Source: Rhizobium oryzicola
GTDB taxonomy: Bacteria > Pseudomonadota > Alphaproteobacteria > Rhizobiales > Rhizobiaceae
DNA length: 64,000 bases
Assembly (NCBI RefSeq): GCF_030504645.1
Contig: NZ_JAUKWQ010000001.1
Coordinates: 806,001-870,000, forward strand
Direction: 5' to 3'
The translations under genes were made by a program, and so were the position numbers. Shown here one piece after another: positions 57,182 to 64,000 of this stretch (the stretch's first letter is position 1; each line of letters opens with the position of its first letter). The notes under the pieces were generated by a model. It was given only the letters and a program-made list of their open reading frames with translations, did not search any database and had not been told where the DNA came from.

Positions 57182-58285
57182 TCAGACGATCTCGGTCGTG
57201 CTGATGCGGATGCCGAAGCCTTCAAGTCCCACATAGTGGCGTGCGCGAGAGGTGAGCAAGTGAATGGAGGAGACGCCGAGGTCCTTGAGAATCTGGGCGC
57301 CAAGCCCGATTTCCAGCCACTCGCTTTCGCGTGTCTGCGCCTGCTCATGATGCTCGGCACCGGCCATGCGGGCGCGGCGGATGTTTTCGCGCTGGCCGAC
57401 GCCGACGGAACCCTCGCGCAGATAGATGATGACGCCGCGCTTCAGCTGGCTGATCTTTTCCATGTAGCGCGTGACGGAGCGGTCATCGCCAAACACATCG
57501 CGTGTCACGTTTTCCAGGTGGAGGCGCACGGGGATATCCTCGCCGTCGCGGATATCCCCGAAGATGACGGCCACATGCTGCATCGGATCCCAGGGCAGGG
57601 AATAGGCATGCGCCTTGGCCTTGCCGTAAGGTGTCTCGATCTCGAAGCTCGACTGCAGCTCGATCAGCGTTTCCTTGCGCTGGCGATAGGCAATGAGATC
57701 GGCGACCGATAGCTGCACCAGCTTGTGCTTCTCGGCAAATTCCGCCACCTGCGGCCCCCGCATCACGGTGCCGTCGTCATTGACCAGCTCGGAGATGACA
57801 CCGATCTGCGGCAGGCCGGCGAGCTTGCACAGGTCGACGGCTGCTTCCGTATGGCCGGAGCGCATCAGGACACCGCCCTCACGAGAGACGAGCGGGAAGA
57901 TGTGGCCCGGACGCACAAAATCGGAGGGGCCGGCATTGGGATTGGCAAGATTGCGAACGGTCAGCGTGCGATCGTCGGCAGAAATTCCGGTCGTCGTGCC
58001 ATGCTTGAAATCGACGCTGACGGTAAACGCCGTGGTATGGGCGCTGTCGTTTTCAGCCACCATGGCATTCAGATTGAGCCGCTTGGCCTCCTCGCGCGGC
58101 ATGGGCGCACAGACGATGCCTGACGTGTGACGCACGATGAAGGCCATTTTTTCCGCCGTGCAATGAACGGCGGCAACAATCAGGTCGCCTTCGTTTTCGC
58201 GGTCATCGTCATCGGTCACGACAACGATTTCACCAGCCTCAAAGGCCCTGATGGCATCGACAACGCGCTTCTGGTCGAACGGCAT
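57182..58285 (-). CDS. ribB: 3,4-dihydroxy-2-butanone-4-phosphate synthase with degenerate GTP cyclohydrolase II domain
   Basis: RibB converts ribulose 5-phosphate to dihydroxybutanone phosphate and formate for riboflavin synthesis. The N-terminal domain (1-200) is intact: DDDDRENEGDLIVAA, HTSGIVCAPM, RPGHIFPLVSREGGVLMRSGHTEAAVDLCKLAG. The C-terminal domain (about 205-367) has the cyclohydrolase II fold, but its zinc cysteines are lost: the place of ECLTGDVFGS.RCDCG reads ENVTRDVFGDDRSVTRYM. So the second half is probably not a GTP cyclohydrolase, although the gene has RibBA length. It lies 24 bases after aroC in the same direction. Confidence 0.93.
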   Translation of the reverse strand: MPFDQKRVVDAIRAFEAGEIVVVTDDDDRENEGDLIVAAVHCTAEKMAFIVRHTSGIVCAPMPREEAKRLNLNAMVAENDSAHTTAFTVSVDFKHGTTTGISADDRTLTVRNLANPNAGPSDFVRPGHIFPLVSREGGVLMRSGHTEAAVDLCKLAGLPQIGVISELVNDDGTVMRGPQVAEFAEKHKLVQLSVADLIAYRQRKETLIELQSSFEIETPYGKAKAHAYSLPWDPMQHVAVIFGDIRDGEDIPVRLHLENVTRDVFGDDRSVTRYMEKISQLKRGVIIYLREGSVGVGQRENIRRARMAGAEHHEQAQTRESEWLEIGLGAQILKDLGVSSIHLLTSRARHYVGLEGFGIRISTTEIV

Positions 58286-58309
58286 GGAAGTGATCCTATC
58301 TGGTTTGGC

Positions 58310-59407
58310 CTATCGGGTCCGACCCGTCTGGCCGCGGTCTCGCAGGAAGTGATCGGCAAGGGCGCAAGCGACCATGGCTTCGCCAATGGGGGCAGCGCGG
58401 ATGCCGACGCAAGGGTCGTGACGGCCCTTGGTGCGCACATCCACATTGTTACCATCGGCGTCGATCGATTGACGCTCGGTCAGGATGGACGAAGTCGGCT
58501 TCACGGCAAAACGCGCCACGATCGGCTGGCCGGTGGAAATGCCCCCCAGCACGCCGCCGGCATGGTTGGACAGGAACAGCGGGTGCCCGTCATTGCCCAT
58601 GCGCATTTCGTCGGCGTTTTCCTCGCCGCTCAGCTCTGCCGAGGCGAAACCTTCACCGATCTCGACGCCCTTGACCGCGTTGATCGACATCAGTAGCGAG
58701 GCGATATCCTGGTCCAGCTTGCCATAGATCGGTGCGCCAAGGCCTGCCGGCACATTTTCCGCGACCACTTCGATGACGGCGCCGATCGAGGAGCCGGCCT
58801 TGCGGATCGTGTCGAGATAATCTTCCCAGACGGGAACCATCGCCGCATCCGGGCAGAAGAAGGGATTGTTGTCCACTTGCCCCCAATCCCAGTTGTCGCG
58901 GTTGATCTTGTGCTTGCCGATCTGGGTCAGGGCAGCGCGGATGGTCACATCAGGCAGAACCTTGCGGGCCAGCGCACCGGCGGCCACGCGGGCTGCGGTT
59001 TCACGGGCCGAAGAGCGACCGCCGCCGCGGTAGTCGCGGATGCCGTATTTGGCGTCATAGGCGAAATCCGCATGGCCGGGCCGATACCGACGGGCAATCT
59101 CGCCATAGTCCTTGGACCGCTGGTCGGTGTTTTCGATCAGCATGGAAACGGGCGTGCCTGTTGTGATCATCGTCTCGCCGTCCTCGTCCAGCATCACGCC
59201 GGAGAGAACCTTGACGATATCATCCTCGCGCCGCTGGGTGACGAAGCGCGACTGGCCGGGCTTGCGCTTATCCATGTAGGACTGGATTTCTTCCAACCGG
59301 AAACGGATGCCGGGAGGGCAGCCATCCACCACGCAACCAAGTGCGGGGCCATGGCTTTCTCCCCAGGTGGTGACACGAAAGAGATGGCCGAAACTGTTAT
59401 GCGACAT
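58310..59407 (-). CDS. aroC: Chorismate synthase
   Basis: AroC makes chorismate from 5-enolpyruvylshikimate 3-phosphate with reduced FMN, the last common step to aromatic compounds. The 365 residues show the three family signatures: [41 protein letters not shown], and [25 protein letters not shown]. Length and active-site residues are normal. Chorismate also supplies 4-hydroxybenzoate, the substrate of UbiA. It is followed by ribB. Confidence 0.98.
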   Translation of the reverse strand: MSHNSFGHLFRVTTWGESHGPALGCVVDGCPPGIRFRLEEIQSYMDKRKPGQSRFVTQRREDDIVKVLSGVMLDEDGETMITTGTPVSMLIENTDQRSKDYGEIARRYRPGHADFAYDAKYGIRDYRGGGRSSARETAARVAAGALARKVLPDVTIRAALTQIGKHKINRDNWDWGQVDNNPFFCPDAAMVPVWEDYLDTIRKAGSSIGAVIEVVAENVPAGLGAPIYGKLDQDIASLLMSINAVKGVEIGEGFASAELSGEENADEMRMGNDGHPLFLSNHAGGVLGGISTGQPIVARFAVKPTSSILTERQSIDADGNNVDVRTKGRHDPCVGIRAAPIGEAMVACALADHFLRDRGQTGRTR

Positions 59408-59526
59408 AGATCCTGACCGAAGAGCGGCCGGGGCCGCGATGGTTAAAGGGCGGCCTTGTCATAGTGGAAAAGGGGAAGGGGAGGGAAGCCCTTTTTATAA
59501 GCGCGCGTGAAACGCACCGTCTCCCC

Positions 59527-62500
59527 TCACGCGACCTTTAGGAAACCGTGCCGGGCCGACGCTGTGAAGTCCGGGAAGGCGAGCGGGCGAGCAAAGGCAT
59601 AGCCCTGCAGAAGATCACAGCCCAGATCCTTCAGCATTGCTGCATGCTGCATGGTCTCCACGCCTTCCGCCACCGTCTCGACGCCCAGCGAACGAGCAAT
59701 CTCGATGATGGAACGAACCAGTGCCCTTTCCTGCGGCGATATCAGGATCGGCATCACCAACTGGCGGTCGATCTTCAGACGCTTGGGCTTCAGCTTCAAC
59801 AAGCTGACGATAGATGTATGCCCGGTGCCGAAATCGTCGATTTCGACATCGATCCCCAGCGCCTTGATCCGCTCCAGATTGTCCGTCACCAGATCCTCGC
59901 TCTCGTCGAGGAAGATCGATTCCACCAGCTCAAACGAAATCTGGCCCGGTGAGATCTGCAGGGTCTTCAGGGTTTCAATCAGCTTTTCGTCGTGCAGCCG
60001 TTTGCTAGAAACATTGACCGAAATCTTCGGCACATGCACACCCATGGCGGCCCAGCGCATCTGGTCCTTCAACACGGTTTCCAGCACGAACTGGTCGATC
60101 GTGCTGGTGACATTCAGCTCGTCGGCAATTTTCAGGAAGGCATCCGGTGTCTGAATGCCCTTGTAGGGGTGATCCCAGCGCACCAACGCTTCGGCGCCGA
60201 TAAGCTGATGCGTGATGGCGCAGAATTGCGGTTGGTACCAGGTTACAAATTCGCGGTTTTCGATGGCGGCCAGCAGTTCATCCGCGGTGCGCTTATGGCT
60301 GACCACTTCCGCCTGCAGGTTCTGCGTGAAGAATTCATAGCGGTTGCGGCCAAGCGCCTTGGCCCGATAGAGCGCAATGTCCGCATTGACCAGCATCTTA
60401 CGCGTATCAATCCGGATGCCGCTTGCCTGGGCGATCCCGATGGAGACGCCCGATCGGCAGGCGAAGCCGTCGAAATCCACCGGCTGGCGCAGTTCGGCCA
60501 CGATCTTGCCTGCCAGTTCACCAATTCGGCGCGCATCGCTCGAGTTGCGGATCAGGATCACGAATTCATCGCCGCCGATGCGCGCGACAAGATCATCTGG
60601 GGAAACGTTGCGGGTCAGAACCTGCGCAGCATAAACAAGCACGGCATCGCCAGCCGCATGTCCCAGCGTATCGTTGATCTGCTTGAAGCGGTCGAGGTCA
60701 AGATGCAGCAGAGAGAGCTGCTGCCGGTCGCTTTGGCTGCTCTCCGCGATGAGGTCCAGTTCATGGTCCAGCTTGCGGCGGTTGGCGAGCGATGTCAGCG
60801 GATCATGTAGAGCATTGTGCTCGATGCGCTGTTTCGCCATTTCCAATTCGACATTCTTGGCTTCGGCCTCATGCTTGGCAACCTGCAATTGCTGCGTCAT
60901 GCGCATGTCGGCTGTCACGTCAAAGGCGATGCCGAAGATCTTCGTGGATCCATCGCGAACCGTGTGCGCCTTGCCGAAGGAGCGGACATAGCGAATGCTG
61001 CCGTCAGGTTGCGGCACGCGCACCGTGAGGGACTCCCGCATGGACACCGGGAAGTTGGGAGAAATCCGTGCCGCCATTTCGCGGTCGTCCGGATGGATCA
61101 TGCTGAACCATTGTTGCGCACTGATCTTTCCGTCCGTGTACGGGATGCCATAGAGCTGACACATGCGGGCGTCCCAGATTTCAGTGCGCGTGGCGGGGTT
61201 GGATTCCCAGATGCCGCAATTGTAAGAGGCAAGCGCCAGGTCCAGGCGCGTGGACAACTCTTCCAGTTCCTGCTCGCGGTTGGAAAGCTCATCCAGGGCC
61301 AGTTCCAGTTCGGCGTTCTTGATGTCGCTGTTTTCCTTGGCGTCGCGCAGTGTCTGGTTGACCAGCATGTCGGAGGTGACATCCCAGACGATCCCGGCGG
61401 TGCGGGTGGTGCCGTCGCTATTACGATAGCTGGCGCCGGCCGAGCGCAGATAGCGAATGGTGTCATCCGGCAGCCTGACGCGATAGACTTCCGTGCAGGC
61501 TGTGGTTGAGCAGGTGCAGGTAAAGAAATGTGCTTCCGCGGCATTCAGATCGTCGGGATGGACCGAATGCAGCCATTCGTCCAGTCGGTTTTCGTTACGA
61601 TTCTTGGCCTTGCCATGCAGTGCGGATGCACGTTCGTCCCAGAAGAGATGGTTGTCGTTGGTGACTTCCCATATACCGAGATTGGAGGTCTCCAGCGCCA
61701 GGTTGAATCGCTGCGAAAGCTCCAGAAGGTTGGCTTCGCGCGCCTTCAGCATCGCGATATTCTTGTTGCGTTCAGCAATCAGCAGGCTTGCGGCAAAGAT
61801 GGGCACCAGAATGGCCAGGCCGATGGCACCAAGGAAGAAACGGATCGAAATCTGGTCGTCCGGCAGCGCTTCCCATCCGCTTTTCGGCGCCGCCATGATT
61901 TCCCATCGCCCGCCCGGCACATTGATGCCGCGTGAGACAGGTTGCAAACCACCGATCGTCTCGTTGCCGGTCACCATGGACGTGCCCTTGCTGTCCACAT
62001 GGCGAATGGCCACATGGAGCCATTCGTCGCCGGCGAGTTCCTTCACGGAGATGGACGATGAGGCAGGACGAATTCCGGCCTCGGAGAGAAACTTGCCTTG
62101 GTTCAGCACCAATGTAACGGCGCCCCAAGACGCTCCGTCGTGGGTGCGGATCGGCGTGATCAGTGCCAGCGCGCCGTTCGCGTTGCCGTGAACGATGAGG
62201 GAGCGCTCGTTCCTCTGGTTGGCCCTAAGCTGTTCCTGCAGCTTGGCCATGTCCAGGCCTTCGACAAGACCTGTCGGATTGGTCAATTCGCCATTGCGGG
62301 TAAAGATGTGGCCGATTTTGAAGTTGGGCGCGACGATGATGGCCGTCACATGATTGGATCGATTCAGTGTTTCCTGCGCTGTTTCCGCGAAGGCGCCGGT
62401 ATCCATATCAGCATCGTGTTCGAACATGTGGACCATGTGATCGGCAAGGATCAGGTCCCCGTCCAGCCTCCCCACGATGCGTTGAAGCATCGTGTCGATC

Positions 62501-62673
62501 GTGCGCTCGGTGACGGTGCGAAGCTCTTCCCGATAGGAGGTTGTCCGTTGATAATCGAAGGCGATCCCAACCAAACACAAGATGAGGGCCGCGATGCCCG
62601 CAAAAGCTGCGGGCCGCCGCCAGCCCTTTGCCGCGCGGTCCATGTACCAGATGGATGGGAGCCAGGAGAGCAA
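59527..62673 (-). CDS. Membrane GGDEF-EAL cyclic-di-GMP protein with two PAS domains
   Basis: The 1048-residue protein should make and/or degrade cyclic di-GMP. Membrane helix one (about 20-40) and helix two (about 277-300) enclose a CHASE-like periplasmic domain. Two PAS domains (about 325-440 and 475-590) precede GGDEF (about 615-780) and EAL (about 795-1040). RIGGDEF and the EAL residues (GAEALVRW, DDFGTG, EGVE) are intact. The inhibitory I-site RxxD reads SPDD, so product inhibition is unlikely. PAS one carries a Cys cluster, CTCSTTAC, near 384-391. The TTG start at 62673 has GGAAGG eight bases upstream. Confidence 0.93.
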   Translation of the reverse strand: MLSWLPSIWYMDRAAKGWRRPAAFAGIAALILCLVGIAFDYQRTTSYREELRTVTERTIDTMLQRIVGRLDGDLILADHMVHMFEHDADMDTGAFAETAQETLNRSNHVTAIIVAPNFKIGHIFTRNGELTNPTGLVEGLDMAKLQEQLRANQRNERSLIVHGNANGALALITPIRTHDGASWGAVTLVLNQGKFLSEAGIRPASSSISVKELAGDEWLHVAIRHVDSKGTSMVTGNETIGGLQPVSRGINVPGGRWEIMAAPKSGWEALPDDQISIRFFLGAIGLAILVPIFAASLLIAERNKNIAMLKAREANLLELSQRFNLALETSNLGIWEVTNDNHLFWDERASALHGKAKNRNENRLDEWLHSVHPDDLNAAEAHFFTCTCSTTACTEVYRVRLPDDTIRYLRSAGASYRNSDGTTRTAGIVWDVTSDMLVNQTLRDAKENSDIKNAELELALDELSNREQELEELSTRLDLALASYNCGIWESNPATRTEIWDARMCQLYGIPYTDGKISAQQWFSMIHPDDREMAARISPNFPVSMRESLTVRVPQPDGSIRYVRSFGKAHTVRDGSTKIFGIAFDVTADMRMTQQLQVAKHEAEAKNVELEMAKQRIEHNALHDPLTSLANRRKLDHELDLIAESSQSDRQQLSLLHLDLDRFKQINDTLGHAAGDAVLVYAAQVLTRNVSPDDLVARIGGDEFVILIRNSSDARRIGELAGKIVAELRQPVDFDGFACRSGVSIGIAQASGIRIDTRKMLVNADIALYRAKALGRNRYEFFTQNLQAEVVSHKRTADELLAAIENREFVTWYQPQFCAITHQLIGAEALVRWDHPYKGIQTPDAFLKIADELNVTSTIDQFVLETVLKDQMRWAAMGVHVPKISVNVSSKRLHDEKLIETLKTLQISPGQISFELVESIFLDESEDLVTDNLERIKALGIDVEIDDFGTGHTSIVSLLKLKPKRLKIDRQLVMPILISPQERALVRSIIEIARSLGVETVAEGVETMQHAAMLKDLGCDLLQGYAFARPLAFPDFTASARHGFLKVA

Positions 62674-62968
62674 CCGGTTAGCCTTCCATGAAAATTAATA
62701 TTGCATTTCAGGACGCTAGAGACAGGGAGTTAATTTCCGATTGAACGAAACTCCATGAACTTGCCATGTATTTTTTGTGTTTCGTTCTCAGGAAACGCCG
62801 CATCTTCTGGCTGTGGTGCCAGAGCGCCCAGGGGAGGGTTGAAAATCTCTTAACGGATGTTCATCAATTGGACGGGAAATGTCATCATGCAGGGCGAATT
62901 TCGCCACAATCGGAAAGCAAAAGATGTTTCGAAACAAAACATTCCTGAATTCCCCAAGAGTCCGTTCC

Positions 62969-63229
62969 ATGCGTCTCCTGATCGCTGCCCTGCTGACGAC
63001 CGCCAGCATTCTTTCGCCTCTCGCTTCCTTCGCGCAGAGCGCCGACGTGCAGGCCACGATCAAGGCGGTCGACGTGAAGAAACTGTCGATCACCCTGGAT
63101 GACGGCAAGGTTTACAAGGTTCCGGAGGAGTTCAATTTCGAGGGGCTCACATCCGGCGTGAAGGTTGTGGTGTTCTTTACCGTCGTTGATGGTCAGCGCG
63201 TGATCGACGACCTGGAAATCGTCAAGTAG
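62969..63229 (+). CDS. DUF1344 family exported protein
   Basis: The 86-residue protein has a signal peptide (MRLLIAALLTTASILSPLASFAQS) and a mature domain with ATIKAVDVKKLSITLDDGKVYKVPEEFNFEGLTSGVKVVVFFTVVDG, matching my memory of DUF1344. The fold is probably a small beta-barrel in the periplasm; function unknown. In-frame ATGs at 62879 and 62924 would bury the signal peptide. The 295 bases upstream are AT-rich and hold promoters for this gene and the divergent GGDEF-EAL gene. Confidence 0.85.
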   Translation: MRLLIAALLTTASILSPLASFAQSADVQATIKAVDVKKLSITLDDGKVYKVPEEFNFEGLTSGVKVVVFFTVVDGQRVIDDLEIVK

Positions 63230-63279
63230 TACATCATCGGTTCGCTGATACGTTCAGCCCTCATCTTCAACGAGAGCGG

Positions 63280-63870
63280 TCAGAGCCACCTTACGACATT
63301 GTGGTCAGTGTCGATTTTCAATACCCGATCCTGTGGAATGCTGGTCTGAGCCGCTTCCGCTTCCTCCCAGCCGCCGATGAGCCGGAAGATCGACCGCACG
63401 ACGCCGCCATGGCTGACGCAGACCGTTGGCTGTTGCACGGATTGGAGCCAGGCACCGACGCGCCATGACAGGATTTCGTAGCTTTCGGCTGCCGCGCCGG
63501 GGGGGATGAACCCCCATTTCTGGCGGGAGCGCATTTTCAATCGTTCAGGAGAAACGCGCCGGATCTCATCCAGCGTATGGCCTTCCCAGTCTCCAAAGGA
63601 AAGTTCGACCAGACGATCGTCCGTTGCGTAAGCGAAAGGGTCCAGGCCCATGGCGGTGCGGGCCAGTTCCATCGTCTCCCGTGTTCGGGAGAGGGGGCTG
63701 GCGACGAATGCAAAATCGCCAACCGTGTCTTCAAGAAGCGCTGCCAGTGCACGGCCGTTCTGCGACGCCTGGGCCCGGCCGGTCTCGTTGAGACCGATGT
63801 CCTTCTGGCCCTGCAATCTGCCTTCGGCATTCCAGTCGGTCTGCCCATGGCGGATCATGTAAATCAGCAC
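63280..63870 (-). CDS. Histidine phosphatase family protein
   Basis: The 196-residue enzyme has the phosphoglycerate-mutase-like fold. It shows the phosphohistidine motif MIRHGQTDWNAEGRLQG, the Arg motif VASPLSRTRETMELA, LSFGDWEGHTLDEI and the second catalytic His in VCVSHGGVVRSI. It may act as a mutase or a phosphatase; small RHG proteins of this type are often broad phosphatases. It lies 33 bases after fabI on the same strand. Confidence 0.93.
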   Translation of the reverse strand: MLIYMIRHGQTDWNAEGRLQGQKDIGLNETGRAQASQNGRALAALLEDTVGDFAFVASPLSRTRETMELARTAMGLDPFAYATDDRLVELSFGDWEGHTLDEIRRVSPERLKMRSRQKWGFIPPGAAAESYEILSWRVGAWLQSVQQPTVCVSHGGVVRSIFRLIGGWEEAEAAQTSIPQDRVLKIDTDHNVVRWL

Positions 63871-63903
63871 GTCGCCTCTCTGCCTTTCCGGGTCGATCGC
63901 CGA

Positions 63904-64000
63904 TCAGTCTTTCACGACCGAGATATCGGGAGCATCGACCGCCTTCATGCCAACGACGTGGTAACCGCTGTCGGCGTGGTGCACTTCACCGGTGACCGAG
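63904..64000 (-). CDS. fabI: Enoyl-ACP reductase, C-terminal end only
   Basis: Only the last 32 codons lie in the window. They read VTGEVHHADSGYHVVGMKAVDAPDISVVKD, which matches the C-terminus of rhizobial FabI, the NADH-dependent enoyl-acyl-carrier-protein reductase of fatty-acid synthesis. The rest lies beyond the right edge. Confidence 0.85.
   Translation of the reverse strand, partial: SVTGEVHHADSGYHVVGMKAVDAPDISVVKD

Overview
The window is chromosomal DNA from an alphaproteobacterium of the family Rhizobiaceae (Agrobacterium/Rhizobium/Neorhizobium type). This rests on family-typical proteins (two BA14K proteins, DUF6101, DUF1344, DUF1217), a xylose ABC operon with a single-module ATPase, glycine-betaine demethylase gbcAB, bioMNY, and GC-rich palindromic intergenic repeats of the RIME class known from rhizobia. 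Coding density is high. I see no rRNA, tRNA, CRISPR array, transposase, integrase or phage gene. Assignments come from reading translated proteins and motifs, without database searches.

Left part (1-25.6 kb): a truncated chemoreceptor, an exported protein of unknown role, purD, a VOC protein, tex, a cyclopropane-fatty-acid synthase homologue, ubiA, a DUF6101 gene whose leader looks like a glycine-riboswitch aptamer, a large DUF1217 repeat protein, a Sua5-type tRNA-modification gene coupled to an FAD oxidase, gbcAB, two tandem BA14K genes, a CorA/ZntB transporter, an acyl-CoA dehydrogenase/enoyl-CoA hydratase pair with a MerR-type operator, and the coupled RNA methyltransferase genes tlyA and rumA-like.

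Middle part (25.8-52 kb) looks accessory. One block has two chemoreceptors interleaved with three DUF4424 paralogues, then a prlF-yhaV toxin-antitoxin pair and small orphan genes. Next come dxs, a pirin, a DEAD-box helicase, an orphan higA with a fossil of higB, an Lrp-regulated importer lacking its ATPase next to a homocysteine methyltransferase, the xylFHG operon with its ROK regulator and a palindromic operator, and a TetR/epoxide-hydrolase-like pair.

Right part (52-64 kb) is again housekeeping: a small CxxC membrane protein coupled to xseB, a histone-deacetylase-like gene, a thioesterase, bioMNY, a YcaQ-like DNA glycosylase, ribB with a degenerate cyclohydrolase half, aroC, a large GGDEF-EAL sensor, a DUF1344 gene, a histidine phosphatase and the tail of fabI.

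On the minus strand the order HDAC-like, xseB, dxs, tlyA, rumA-like matches what I remember as one compact block in other rhizobia. Here it is opened at two places, which suggests the two middle accessory blocks were inserted into it. The most unusual observations are the riboswitch-like leader at 9.9 kb, the DUF4424/chemoreceptor block, the higB fossil in frame behind lrp, and inverted repeats whose hairpins differ by compensatory changes.
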